Of a stretch of 34,463 bases of DNA, positions 21,570-30,373 are shown piece after piece. Numbering within the stretch: the stretch's first letter is position 1; each line of letters starts with the position of its first letter. The notes beneath the pieces are model-generated. The model searched no databases and was not told the DNA's origin. It saw only the letters and a list, made by a program, of their open reading frames with translations. Source of the stretch: a virus; the IMG/VR virus record IMGVR_UViG_3300005260_000005, positions 1 to 34,463 of that record; one strand, given 5' to 3'. A program made the position numbers and the translations under genes.

Positions 21570-21715
21570 CCGAACATACTCTCACTTTTAATGATACTGA
21601 CATCCAGGTAATTGGCAGAGCTCTAGGTGAGATGCCATTCAGAGATGTATATCAAGTTATTGCAAAACTAAACGAACAGTTGACAAAGAAATCAGAACCC
21701 GAAGGAAATAAATGA
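21566..21715 (+). CDS. Small phage protein, 49 aa
   Basis: ATGA overlaps join it to both neighbours. The product begins MTEHTLTFNDTDIQVIGRAL and continues GEMPFRDVYQVIAKLNEQL. This resembles short phage proteins with the pattern of an N-terminal strand plus GEhPhxxhxxhhxxLxxQ, often next to structural or lysis genes; their function is unknown. Confidence 0.65.
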   Translation: MTEHTLTFNDTDIQVIGRALGEMPFRDVYQVIAKLNEQLTKKSEPEGNK

Positions 21716-23505
21716 ATTTGTATCAGTTAGAACAGTATTTTGAACAACTATTACAGGCTCTGAGGAATAGAAGGAACCCTACGCCACCCCCTTCGACTAC
21801 GCCTCCTCCTACGACAACTCCGCCTCCAACTACTACGCCTCCTCCGACCACTACACCGCCTCCCACAACTCCTCCTCCTGTAACTTCGGGTACTGAGGTT
21901 CCTGGTCCGAGTTTAGACCTATTCAATGCGCCTTATTACAAGGCAACCAAGAATTGGTATGTGTCTCCCACCGGTAATGACTCTACGGGGGACGGAAGTC
22001 AGACTAAACCTTGGAAGACGCTGTCCAAAGCCAATTCCATGGCTCCTACAGCGGGAACCGTAATCAATGTCATGCCAGGTACTTATGCTGATGGTGTGAA
22101 CATCACTCATGGTGGTAATTCAGCTTCTGCAAGTGGTTACGTTGTCTATCGTTCAACTGAACTAGGTAAGGCCATCATAACCAACACCGGTTATCCCGGT
22201 AATAGAGGTGCTATCCAGGTTTCTGCTAATTACGTGATGCTGGATGGATTTACCTTCAAGGCTTCTCCTGCTCAGGGTCTCTGGAGTGTTGCTGTTAATA
22301 TCTTTAACGGAGATAACTCCTATACATTCACAGCCCATCATGTTTGGGTAATGAACTGTGATGTTTCTGGCTATGGACAGGCTGGTATTGCCTTCAGTGA
22401 AGGTGAGTTCTTCTATGCCATCCACAATAGAGTACATAACAACTGTCAGGCACCTGATGTAGATAGCGGAGCACAAGGCTCAGGAATCGGCATCAATACT
22501 CCGATTGCTGTGTCTAACTATACTCTAACTGCAGACGATCAAAACAATCCCATCACTGGCAATACTCAAGGCATGTTCCATAACTACATCATGTGGAACG
22601 AAGTCTACAACAACCACATGGTTGGAAGCGGAGCTACCGATGGTAATGGTATTATTTTAGATACCTTTAACTGGGATGGTACTTCAGGAGCTAAACCTTA
22701 TCTCCAGGGCACTCTAATCGCCTTCAATAATGTCTATAACAACGGTGGTGGTGGTATTCACATCTTCAGATCTGAATATGCTACCGTAGCCAACAACAGT
22801 CTCTACAATAACTACATGGATACCAATTATACCGGTACCATGAGAGCTAATATTGATACTGTACTAAGCTTCGGTAATACCATTGTCAATAACGTCTCTT
22901 ATGCAGTTGGTGGCTCAGGTATTCTGTCCAATGCTTCTGCTATGAGTCCATTCGGATATAACACAGCATTCTCGTCAACTCTGAGTAGTAATATCACTTC
23001 TACAGCTACTTCCATCGGAATTGCCTCTGCGGCTAACTTCCCCGGTGGTTCAGCAGGTATTCCTCTATCTCCATCCAAGTATTCTCTACCCGGTGGTAAT
23101 ATGATCTCCGTTGGTTCAGAGCTAATGCTGGTGACCGGTGGTTGGGGAACTACAACCTTGACTGTCCAGCGTGGTTATCTGGGAACTGTGGCTACAACCC
23201 ACAATGCAGGTACTCAAGTTACTTGGACTCAAGATTGCTGGTTTAATAACATCACCAAGGCAGTTAACGGTGGCAAGGATATTGATGGTCCATACAATGG
23301 CCAAGTCTATCCATCCACAGCTAACAAGATGAATACTGATCCAATGTGGACTAACGTTGGTAAGACGTCTTCAGGCACCATGGATACTAAGCCCAATGGC
23401 AGTGACTTTACCCTGTCTTCTGGAAGCCCTGCAATCGGTTATGGTAAAACCTTTAGCTGGCTCAATCCCAAATCAAAGGATGCTGGTGCTTTCTACCACG
23501 GTTAA
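21712..23505 (+). CDS. Beta-helix tailspike with Pro/Thr stalk, 597 aa
   Basis: Residues 1-22 form an amphipathic helix (MNLYQLEQYFEQLLQALRNR), a probable virion anchor. Residues 23-56 are PPPTTT repeats, a stiff stalk. From about residue 81 the sequence NWYVSPTGNDSTGDGSQTKP and TLSKANS...NVMPGTYADG is typical of DUF1565/right-handed parallel beta-helix enzymes. N-rich rungs (NNVYNNGGGGIHIF, ANNSLYNN) continue to about 400. A separate beta domain (about 420-510) follows before a final cap. This is a likely polysaccharide-binding or depolymerising spike; catalytic residues cannot be assigned. It overlaps the terminase start by one base. Confidence 0.8.
   Translation: MNLYQLEQYFEQLLQALRNRRNPTPPPSTTPPPTTTPPPTTTPPPTTTPPPTTPPPVTSGTEVPGPSLDLFNAPYYKATKNWYVSPTGNDSTGDGSQTKPWKTLSKANSMAPTAGTVINVMPGTYADGVNITHGGNSASASGYVVYRSTELGKAIITNTGYPGNRGAIQVSANYVMLDGFTFKASPAQGLWSVAVNIFNGDNSYTFTAHHVWVMNCDVSGYGQAGIAFSEGEFFYAIHNRVHNNCQAPDVDSGAQGSGIGINTPIAVSNYTLTADDQNNPITGNTQGMFHNYIMWNEVYNNHMVGSGATDGNGIILDTFNWDGTSGAKPYLQGTLIAFNNVYNNGGGGIHIFRSEYATVANNSLYNNYMDTNYTGTMRANIDTVLSFGNTIVNNVSYAVGGSGILSNASAMSPFGYNTAFSSTLSSNITSTATSIGIASAANFPGGSAGIPLSPSKYSLPGGNMISVGSELMLVTGGWGTTTLTVQRGYLGTVATTHNAGTQVTWTQDCWFNNITKAVNGGKDIDGPYNGQVYPSTANKMNTDPMWTNVGKTSSGTMDTKPNGSDFTLSSGSPAIGYGKTFSWLNPKSKDAGAFYHG
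21778..21879 (+). repeat. Pro/Thr-encoding tandem repeat
   Basis: An about 18-nt unit encoding PPPTTT is repeated some five times with synonymous changes. It encodes the stalk of the tailspike and is prone to length change by slippage or recombination. Confidence 0.8.
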
Positions 23506-25070
23506 TGGCTAAGAAAAAATCTGACCTACAGATTGCAAGAGACGAACGGCGTAAGTTAGCTGAACAAAGTTTAGAATCTTTCATAAACCTAGTTCATCCT
23601 AAACGACTCTTAGGCAATATCCACCGAGAAGTCATATCTTGGTGGACCTCAAAGGAGGCGAAGTCTCATCAACTTCTGCTATTGCCTAGAGATCACATGA
23701 AGTCAGCTTTGATTGCGTACCGTGTAGCCTGGGAGTTGACGAAAGATCCTACTCTCCGAGTATTGTATATTTCGTCTACTTCCAATCTTGCTACTAAGCA
23801 GTTGAAGTTTATTAAAGATATATTTACCGATGACTCATATAGGCTCTATTGGCCAGATATGGTTCTACAAGAAGAAGCTAAGAGAGAAAAGTGGACTGAG
23901 AGAGAAATCTCATTAGACCATCCTCGACGCAGAGAGGAGTCCATCCGTGATCCGTCCATCTTTACTGCGGGACTTACTAGTAACATTGTTGGTATGCATT
24001 GCGATATTGCCGTCCTTGATGACGTGGTGGTTCAAAGCAATGCTTACCTCGAAGAAGGAAGATCGAAAGTAATTGATCAATATTCTCTACTGTCTTCCAT
24101 TGAAACCGTTAATGCAAGGGAATGGGTGGTAGGAACTAGATACCATCCTAAAGATCTGTACTCTAATCTGCTTGAAATGGAAGTGGATGAATATGATGAC
24201 TTGGGGAACGTGGTTAAAGCAACACCTCTCTTCGACAGCAAAGAATACCCCGTCGAGACAGCCGGAGATGGAACTGGACAATATCTTTGGCCTAAACAAC
24301 AGCGATCAGATGGAAAATGGTTCGGATTTGACTCTGACATTCTCGCGAAGAAGAGAGCGCAATATCTTAACAAGGTACATTTTCGGGCCCAATATTATAA
24401 CGATCCACACGATGTGGATTCATCCCCGATACAACGAGACCTCTTCCAGTACTACGACCAGAACTACTTATTTAGGAAAGACTATCAGTGGTTTTTCAAG
24501 AGAGAGCGACTCAATGTGGTTGCCTCTGTCGACTTTGCCTACTCAACTGGAAAAGCCTCTGACTACACGAGTATTGTGGTGCTTGGTGTTGACGGGCGCA
24601 GTAATTACTATGTTCTAGAGATAGATCGTTTCAGAACAACTAAGATCTCCGAATACTTCTCTCATATCTTAAAGCTATATGAGAAATGGGGATTCAGAAA
24701 GATCAGAGCCGAGGTCAGCGTAGCTCAACAGGTCATAGTCAACGATCTAAAAGAAAACTATATCCGCCCCAATGGCTTGTCTCTCTCAGTAGACGAATAT
24801 AGACCATCTAGGTGGCTAGGCTCCAAGGAAGAAAGAATCTTCGCCATTCTGGAACCTAAATACGCTAATAAGCAGATATGGCACTATCAGTCTGGTAATT
24901 GTCAAGTTCTAGAAGAAGAATTGATTTATTCCAACCCCGCTCACGATGACGTAAAGGATGCTCTTGCATCTGCAATAGATTTCGCAGTTGCACCATTAGA
25001 TTTATTTAGAATGAGAAAAGATATACAACCTTCATATAATTACCATTCGAAATTCGGTGGTGTAGCGTGA
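23505..25070 (+). CDS. Terminase large subunit
   Basis: The 521-residue packaging motor combines ATPase and nuclease domains. The ATPase has a divergent P-loop LLLLPRDHMKSALIAY (57-72, Lys66 and Ser67), where Met replaces the usual Gly before KS. Walker B with the catalytic acidic pair is DIAVLDDVV (167-175). The motif III region is around VVGTRYHP (208-215). The RNase H-like nuclease has VASVDFAYS (Asp343), a central RAEVSVAQQ (Glu403) and the C-terminal NPAHDDVKDALASA (D481, D482, D485). All key acids are present. It follows the tailspike and is separated from the portal by a 34-codon membrane peptide, joined by GTGA and TAATG overlaps. No small terminase is recognised in the window. Confidence 0.92.
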   Translation: MAKKKSDLQIARDERRKLAEQSLESFINLVHPKRLLGNIHREVISWWTSKEAKSHQLLLLPRDHMKSALIAYRVAWELTKDPTLRVLYISSTSNLATKQLKFIKDIFTDDSYRLYWPDMVLQEEAKREKWTEREISLDHPRRREESIRDPSIFTAGLTSNIVGMHCDIAVLDDVVVQSNAYLEEGRSKVIDQYSLLSSIETVNAREWVVGTRYHPKDLYSNLLEMEVDEYDDLGNVVKATPLFDSKEYPVETAGDGTGQYLWPKQQRSDGKWFGFDSDILAKKRAQYLNKVHFRAQYYNDPHDVDSSPIQRDLFQYYDQNYLFRKDYQWFFKRERLNVVASVDFAYSTGKASDYTSIVVLGVDGRSNYYVLEIDRFRTTKISEYFSHILKLYEKWGFRKIRAEVSVAQQVIVNDLKENYIRPNGLSLSVDEYRPSRWLGSKEERIFAILEPKYANKQIWHYQSGNCQVLEEELIYSNPAHDDVKDALASAIDFAVAPLDLFRMRKDIQPSYNYHSKFGGVA

Positions 25071-25171
25071 AAGATGCATTCAAAGCAATAGGCAGTCTTT
25101 TAGCAATAGCAGCAGTTGCCTTCTTAGTATGGCATCTTCGTGATGTTTTATTTGGAATTGGTTACCATTAA
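25067..25171 (+). CDS. Small membrane peptide, 34 aa
   Basis: The GTG start overlaps the terminase stop (GTGA), and the TAA overlaps the portal ATG (TAATG). The product has one membrane span (IGSLLAIAAVAFLVWHL) with a short polar end. Small hydrophobic peptides recur between late genes of this phage (for example 16914, 17671, 27158). Function unknown. Confidence 0.6.
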   Translation: MKDAFKAIGSLLAIAAVAFLVWHLRDVLFGIGYH

Positions 25172-27048
25172 TGACTGGTAAAGTAATTCCTCTTGAGAGT
25201 GTAATCTCTCCTGATCAACTAGCAACTAGATTAACTGAGAAATACATACAGTGGGATACTCTCCGTCAGGTTAAGAAGACTGAATGGGAAGAAGTCCGTA
25301 GATACGTCTATGCCACTGATACCACCAGTACAACCAACGCTCAGTTACCATGGAAGAATAAGACTACCATTCCAAAGCTCTGTCAGATCAGAGATAATCT
25401 ATTCGCCAATTACATTGCAACTCTATTCCCCAAACGTAAGTGGCTGGTATGGGAAGCTAATGACCAGGACTCTGCAGATGTGGCCAAGCGAGATGCTATC
25501 GTCAACTATATGTCCTGGGCAATTGAACAACCTAACTTCAAGTCCGAGATTGAGAAGATCATCCAGGACTACATTGACTTTGGCAATTGCTTCGCCACAG
25601 TCGAATGGGTTGATCAGAGAGTTGAACAGAAAGATAAAACACAGGCAGGTTATGTAGGACCGTCTGTCAGACGTATATCTCCTCTGGATATCGTCTTCAA
25701 TCCTACAGCAGACAACTTCATGTCTTCCCCCAAGATCATTCGATCTATTATCTCAATGGGAGAATTAAAGGAACTTCTGGAGCGTATGTCCAATGATGAG
25801 AATCAAAAGGAATACGAAGAACTCTATAAGTACCTGAAAGAGATTAGATTTCACGCAGCTCAGTTTCAAGGTGACTGGCTACAGAAAGATCGCCTCTATG
25901 CAATGGATGGCTTCACTTCATTCCGTGCATATCTACAATCAGATACAGTCGAGATACTAACTTTCTACGGTGACTGGTATGATCCGTACAACGATAACTT
26001 CGAAAAGAATCGTGTAATTACGGTTGTAGATCGTCATAAATTGATCAATAACAAACCGAATCCTTCTTTCTTCGGTTATCCTCCGATCGTCCATTCTCCG
26101 TGGAGACGTAAACAAGATAACCTCTGGGGCATGGGTCCTCTGGACAATCTAGTCGGTATGCAATACCGCATGGATCACGTAGAGAACATGAAAGCTGACA
26201 TCTGGGACTTGGTTACATATCCAGTCCAGAAGGTCAAAGGCTTCGTAGAAGACTATGTCTGGCAGCCAGGAGAAAAGATATTCGTCTCTGAAGAAGGAGA
26301 CGTAGAGCTTGTACAACCTGAAGTACAGATTATGCAATCCAACATGGAGATTGGTAATCTAGCCACTCAAATGGAAGAGATGGCGGGAGCTCCAAAAGAG
26401 GCCATGGGTATACGAAGTCCCGGTGAAAAGACGAAGTATGAAGTCCAGAGATTAGAGAACGCTTCGTCTAGGCTATTCCAGAATAAGATTAATCAGTTCT
26501 CCGAGCAGGTCTTGGAGATGATTTTGAACTACATGCTTGAACTAGCACGTAGAAACCTCTCTGGCGCAACTACAATAAAGGTGTTTGATAATGACCTCAA
26601 TATCACAACGTTCCAAACCCTTACAGTCGATGACATCACAGGAGTTGGCAGAATTAAGCCAATCGGAGCACGACACTTTGCTGAGCAAGCTGAGCTCGTG
26701 CAGAATCTTACCGCACTCACAGGTTCGAATCTCTGGGCTACTGTCAATCCTCACTTCTCCGGAATTGTCTTGGCTAAGATACTCGAAAACGTCTTCGACC
26801 TCAAAGACTACGGAGCAGTCACTCCCTACATCCAATTGGCTGAACAAGCTGATGGACAACGATATGTTCAGGCTATGCAGGAACAACTCCATCAAGAGAT
26901 GGGAACAGCTACAGGAATGGGCAACGACTATGACGTCGACCATCAAGGAAACTTCGCCCCACCTCCAGCACAGGCTAAACCCGGTCTGGGACTTCAACGC
27001 AACCCTCCCGCGAATGCTACGCCTACGGGAACATTAGGAACACAATAA
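25171..27048 (+). CDS. Portal protein (head-tail connector)
   Basis: At 625 residues and immediately after terminase and before scaffold and capsid, this is the portal by gene order. Supporting features are the N-terminal helical region (LTEKYIQWDTLRQVKKTEWE), a mixed wing region (RRISPLDIVFNPTADN), PLDNLVGMQYRMDHVENM preceding the stem, and ENASSRLFQNKINQFSEQVL with EMILNYMLELARRNL in the crown/stem helices. The C-terminus is Pro/Gln/Gly-rich. Portals form dodecameric rings at one capsid vertex and guide DNA packaging. No close family name can be assigned by eye. Confidence 0.85.
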   Translation: MTGKVIPLESVISPDQLATRLTEKYIQWDTLRQVKKTEWEEVRRYVYATDTTSTTNAQLPWKNKTTIPKLCQIRDNLFANYIATLFPKRKWLVWEANDQDSADVAKRDAIVNYMSWAIEQPNFKSEIEKIIQDYIDFGNCFATVEWVDQRVEQKDKTQAGYVGPSVRRISPLDIVFNPTADNFMSSPKIIRSIISMGELKELLERMSNDENQKEYEELYKYLKEIRFHAAQFQGDWLQKDRLYAMDGFTSFRAYLQSDTVEILTFYGDWYDPYNDNFEKNRVITVVDRHKLINNKPNPSFFGYPPIVHSPWRRKQDNLWGMGPLDNLVGMQYRMDHVENMKADIWDLVTYPVQKVKGFVEDYVWQPGEKIFVSEEGDVELVQPEVQIMQSNMEIGNLATQMEEMAGAPKEAMGIRSPGEKTKYEVQRLENASSRLFQNKINQFSEQVLEMILNYMLELARRNLSGATTIKVFDNDLNITTFQTLTVDDITGVGRIKPIGARHFAEQAELVQNLTALTGSNLWATVNPHFSGIVLAKILENVFDLKDYGAVTPYIQLAEQADGQRYVQAMQEQLHQEMGTATGMGNDYDVDHQGNFAPPPAQAKPGLGLQRNPPANATPTGTLGTQ

Positions 27049-27158
27049 TGGCAATGTCTATAGCTAAGAAGGTCGATATGGCCCGAGATAAGAAACTTGG
27101 AATTAAAGAAGGCTCCAAGAAAGACAAGAAAAGAGATAAGAAGGTCAAAGGATATTAA
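27048..27158 (+). CDS. Lys-rich small protein, 36 aa
   Basis: It begins MAMSIAKKVDMARDKKLGIK and consists largely of Lys and Asp. It overlaps the portal stop (TAATG) and the next ATG (TAATG). Such a basic peptide could neutralise DNA or bind the acidic scaffold; this is a guess. Confidence 0.6.
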   Translation: MAMSIAKKVDMARDKKLGIKEGSKKDKKRDKKVKGY

Positions 27159-27256
27159 TGACCAATCAAAGTGACCAACTAGCTTTGCTAACTACCGGAT
27201 TAACAGTTCTAGGTATAGTTATAGGTGCGATCTATTTAATCAGTGTGTATGGATGA
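27158..27256 (+). CDS. Small membrane peptide, 32 aa
   Basis: It begins MTNQSDQLALLTTGLTVLGI and has a single predicted membrane span through IVIGAIYLISVY. Start and stop overlap neighbours (TAATG and ATGA). No function is known. Confidence 0.55.
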   Translation: MTNQSDQLALLTTGLTVLGIVIGAIYLISVYG

Positions 27257-27522
27257 TCACTGCTTGGACCAAGCATCTCAAGACTGAAGAAGAAAAGAAG
27301 AAATTTGAACAATCTCTGCAGCGAGCTAAGTGGGTCTTTGATCACTTACTGCAAATGATCAGAGATTCTAAAGCCTCCGTAGAGGCACAAGAAATTAGTC
27401 CCAAGGCATATGACTCGCCTAACTGGGCCTATAAGCAGGCACACGCTAACGGATATAAGCAATGCCTAGCTGATTTTACAAAACTAATCACTTTAGACCC
27501 AAAGGACAAAACTAATGGCTGA
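27253..27522 (+). CDS. Hypothetical structural-region protein, 89 aa
   Basis: It begins MITAWTKHLKTEEEKKKFEQ. A charged helix is followed by WVFDHLLQMIRDSKAS and a Tyr/Trp-containing NWAYKQAHANGYKQCLADF segment. It lies between portal and scaffold, with an eight-base overlap into the scaffold gene. Small proteins at this position are common in podovirus-like phages; the role is unknown. Confidence 0.65.
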   Translation: MITAWTKHLKTEEEKKKFEQSLQRAKWVFDHLLQMIRDSKASVEAQEISPKAYDSPNWAYKQAHANGYKQCLADFTKLITLDPKDKTNG

Positions 27523-28261
27523 CAGCCTAATAGACGACAACAACACTAATACAGTTGACCTAGCTGCAGAACGTGAAGCTCTGAGAAACAAATGGAAAGC
27601 TAAAACTCCAGAAGAGATTCTCGAAGCTAAAGTCGAATCTGATCTCTACATCAAGACACAGAATGCTAGAATGGATGAGATTCGCAATGACTACCTACGC
27701 CTCCGCGAGGAAGCGCAAGCGAAGGCCTCGTTACAGGACTTGATTGACCGTCATGAAAAGTCTCTCGTTAACCCGGATACTACCCCGCCTAACCAAGGGG
27801 AACAGAACCAGCCCTCCTTAAAGTTTGAAGAGATTGAACATCTTCTGGAACAAAAGATCTCCCAAAGAGAACTGCAGAATAAGCAGGCCCAGAACTTCAG
27901 TCTCGTTAAAACTAAACTTAAAGAACAGTTCGGTGACAACGCCACAGCTGCTCTTAAACAACGAATGGATACTCTAGGTCTCGACCAACAGTTCACAGAC
28001 GATCTAGCTAAGAATCATCCTCATGTCTTCTTTAAGACATTTGGATTGGACGAAGCACCTCGTCAAGAAGGTTATAATCCACCTCCCCGCTCTCAGCAGC
28101 GACCAGATCGGTTTGCACCACAAGCTCCGAAGAGAGATTGGAATTATTACCAGGAGTTGAACAAAAGAGATCCCAGAGCTTATCTGGACCCTAAAATCGC
28201 TATCCAAATGCATAACGATGCCATTGCCCTTGGCAAGGACTTCGGTCTGCCTGAGGATTAA
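27515..28261 (+). CDS. Scaffolding protein (putative)
   Basis: The 248-residue product is acidic and helical, with coiled-coil stretches (EEILEAKVESDLYIKTQNAR, EEIEHLLEQKISQRELQNKQ) and a Pro/Gln/Arg-rich linker (NPPPRSQQRPDRFAPQAPK) before a short C-terminal helix. This composition and its position directly before the capsid gene are typical of phage internal scaffolds that shape the procapsid and then leave. Residues near the C-terminus normally contact the coat protein. Assigned by context and composition. Confidence 0.75.
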   Translation: MADSLIDDNNTNTVDLAAEREALRNKWKAKTPEEILEAKVESDLYIKTQNARMDEIRNDYLRLREEAQAKASLQDLIDRHEKSLVNPDTTPPNQGEQNQPSLKFEEIEHLLEQKISQRELQNKQAQNFSLVKTKLKEQFGDNATAALKQRMDTLGLDQQFTDDLAKNHPHVFFKTFGLDEAPRQEGYNPPPRSQQRPDRFAPQAPKRDWNYYQELNKRDPRAYLDPKIAIQMHNDAIALGKDFGLPED

Positions 28262-28286
28262 TATTAATTAAAGGAGATAACTTCAC

Positions 28287-29246
28287 ATGGCTGGTTTTAC
28301 AGACATGAACAATCAGTATCTCGTCAGGACGCAACTTTGGTCTCGCCAGATCAAGGAACTCCTGCTCGACGATCTGAATGCGATGAAGTTTGTCAGAATC
28401 CTTCAGGACTTCCCTGATGGCTATACTCTGAATATTCCTTCGATTGGTGAAGCTGAAACTGCTGACTTCAATGAGAATCAGGCAGTCAAGTACAATCAGT
28501 TCGACACTGGTAACTTCCAGTTCTCGTTCGACCAGTACAAGTATTCGGCTAACGCAATCTCGGAAAAGTTCAAGAGAGATAGCTTTTACAGTGCGGATGT
28601 GATCGCGGCCTTCGTGCCTCGGCAGCATCGTGCTCTGATGGAAGCTGTTGAAACTCGCATCTTTGCCGTTGCGAATTCTGGACAAACTGCATCAAGCCCC
28701 AACATCATCAACACAGCAGATCACCGTTGGGTGGGCTCTGGCACTGGCCAGTCCATCACCATCGCTGACTTCGCTCGGGCACAGTACGCTCTGACTAAGG
28801 CTAACGTGCCTTTGACGAACCTCTGTGCGGTTGTTGACCCTTCAGTGGCCTATACTTTGGCTACACAGGCTAACATGGTTAACCTACTCTCACCACAGCA
28901 AATGTGGGCGGACGTGGCCCGTGATGGCATTGTGACTGGCTTCAAGTTCCGTTTCAACGTCTTCGGATTTGATATCTATGTTTCCAACTACCTTCCCGGT
29001 GGTATCTCGGAAACCATCAATACCGTGGCCGTGACGAGCGGTGTGGCTAACTACTTCTTCTCCGCTACCCCCGGTGACACCTGTCCCTGGATCGGTGGCT
29101 TCCGTCAGAATCCCACTGTCTACTCGGAGTTCAATAAAGACCTCCAGCAGGAAGAGTATCTGACGATTGCTGAATATGGCTTCAAGCTATATCGGCCAGA
29201 GAACATGGTCACCATCCTCACCAGCACCTCTGTTGTGCCTAGCTAA
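28287..29246 (+). CDS. Major capsid protein
   Basis: The 319-residue product is preceded by AAAGGAG eight bases from the ATG, the strongest ribosome site of the late arm, and its codons are more GC-rich and biased than those of neighbours, as for a highly expressed gene. The N-terminus (QLWSRQIKELLLDDLNAMKF) and a following beta-rich region resemble HK97-fold coat proteins of the T7/P22-like type. The segment FKFRFNVFGFDIYVSNYLPG is a probable part of the P or A domain. Position after scaffold and before a terminator agrees. Confidence 0.88.
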   Translation: MAGFTDMNNQYLVRTQLWSRQIKELLLDDLNAMKFVRILQDFPDGYTLNIPSIGEAETADFNENQAVKYNQFDTGNFQFSFDQYKYSANAISEKFKRDSFYSADVIAAFVPRQHRALMEAVETRIFAVANSGQTASSPNIINTADHRWVGSGTGQSITIADFARAQYALTKANVPLTNLCAVVDPSVAYTLATQANMVNLLSPQQMWADVARDGIVTGFKFRFNVFGFDIYVSNYLPGGISETINTVAVTSGVANYFFSATPGDTCPWIGGFRQNPTVYSEFNKDLQQEEYLTIAEYGFKLYRPENMVTILTSTSVVPS

Positions 29247-29261
29247 TAGAAAGGAAACAAC

Positions 29262-29783
29262 ATGGTTGGTGGTTCTTGGCTAAACTCTGACGGTCTCTAC
29301 GTGCAGTATGGCACGCAGAAGGCTGTCCCCGAAGTCGCTGGTGATTACTTAGTCTACGGAGATACCCGTGAGATTGAGATGACCATCGATTTAACTACTC
29401 TAACTACTTCCCCCGTCGTTCAGTCGAATACGACTTTCTTTCCCTCGAACTGCTTCATTGAATCGGTTCAAGTGGATACCGAAGTCGGTGCGACTGGCGG
29501 TACCTCGTTCAGCGTAGGTACTATGGGCATGGATCGTTCTACGGTCTCTGGCACTTACTCTAACACGACATTCCTATCGGCTGCTCCCATCGCGGACCAT
29601 ACTACTGCTGGTCAGCGTAAGGATTACCTCGTAGGTGTGACCGGCGTTGGTGGTGGCGTGGGAACTTCGATTGCCTTTACTCAAGGTGGTGCGTATCTGA
29701 CAGCTCTGGCTGCGGGTACCTACACTGCTGGTAGAGTGAAGGTTCGTATTCGCTATCGCGGCTACGGCACGATCACTCAGTAA
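29262..29783 (+). CDS. Capsid decoration or head protein (putative), 173 aa
   Basis: It follows the capsid gene by 15 nt with GAAAGGA upstream of the ATG. The protein is almost all beta (TREIEMTIDLTTLTTSPVVQ, SFSVGTMGMDRSTVSG, AGRVKVRIRYRGYG), has little charge and lacks obvious helices. GC-biased codons match those of the capsid gene, suggesting high abundance. A decoration or head-stabilising protein is the likely role; a minor head fibre is possible. Confidence 0.6.
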   Translation: MVGGSWLNSDGLYVQYGTQKAVPEVAGDYLVYGDTREIEMTIDLTTLTTSPVVQSNTTFFPSNCFIESVQVDTEVGATGGTSFSVGTMGMDRSTVSGTYSNTTFLSAAPIADHTTAGQRKDYLVGVTGVGGGVGTSIAFTQGGAYLTALAAGTYTAGRVKVRIRYRGYGTITQ

Positions 29784-29788
29784 GGACT

Positions 29789-29817
29789 TAGGGGAGAACC
29801 TAGGCTCCCCTATTTCT
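29789..29817 (+). terminator. Rho-independent terminator after capsid genes
   Basis: TAGGGGAG/CTCCCCTA (29789-29796, 29805-29812) is an eight-pair stem with an eight-base loop, followed by TTTCT. It separates capsid genes from the second fibre block and may lower downstream expression, as the terminator after gene 10 does in T7. Confidence 0.7.
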
Positions 29818-29831
29818 CTAGAAAGGATAAC

Positions 29832-30092
29832 ATGTCTCTTCCTACTCTTTTGATGGATACGACTGGAAATACTGAGGTTCAGGACGCTATGCGTCTGTCG
29901 TTCGATAGTATGACCAACGTAGCTATTCCTGCTGCCACACAGCCTTATATCTGTGCTGGTACAGGAGCTCCAACATTTACTGCTCCCAAAGGCTCTGTCT
30001 ATATCAACCTAACTGGAAGCAGCACTTCTACACGTCTCTATGTTAATAGCACTGGTTCTACCACGTGGGTTAACGTAACTACTTCAGGTTAA
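29832..30092 (+). CDS. Small tail-fibre-related protein, 86 aa
   Basis: AAAGGA precedes the ATG. The product begins MSLPTLLMDTTGNTEVQDAM and ends with a beta section (GAPTFTAPKGSVYINLTGSS through TTWVNVTTSG) that resembles the short glycine/threonine knob found at fibre ends. It opens the second fibre block, directly after the capsid terminator. Function is likely virion attachment or fibre assembly; this is inferred. Confidence 0.6.
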   Translation: MSLPTLLMDTTGNTEVQDAMRLSFDSMTNVAIPAATQPYICAGTGAPTFTAPKGSVYINLTGSSTSTRLYVNSTGSTTWVNVTTSG

Positions 30093-30094
30093 CA

Positions 30095-30373
30095 ATGGCT
30101 GACAAAGTAACACTGGCTAACGTCCAAAATCTAATAGATGCTACGACAGCAGCTGCTACTATTAATGGTAACAATGCAGCCATTGTTGCGGCCGTGAATA
30201 ACACATTATCTAGGGATGGCACTTCTCCTAATACGATGGGTGCCAACCTAGATATGAATGGATTTCAAATCCTAAATCTATCTAACTTACTATTAACAAA
30301 TGTTCCCACATCCAATGCCGGTCTACCAGCTGGTACTGTCTGGAATAACAATGGCGTTCTGAGCATAGTATGA
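30095..30373 (+). CDS. Short fibre-like protein, 92 aa
   Basis: The product contains NNTLSRDGTSPNTMGANLDM and NGFQILNL, the N-terminal attachment motif of many phage fibres. It matches closely the first 65 residues of the next gene's product, so it appears to be a truncated paralogue made by tandem duplication. It ends with PTSNAGLPAGTVWNNNGVLS, a common fibre terminus. It overlaps the next gene by four bases. Confidence 0.65.
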   Translation: MADKVTLANVQNLIDATTAAATINGNNAAIVAAVNNTLSRDGTSPNTMGANLDMNGFQILNLSNLLLTNVPTSNAGLPAGTVWNNNGVLSIV

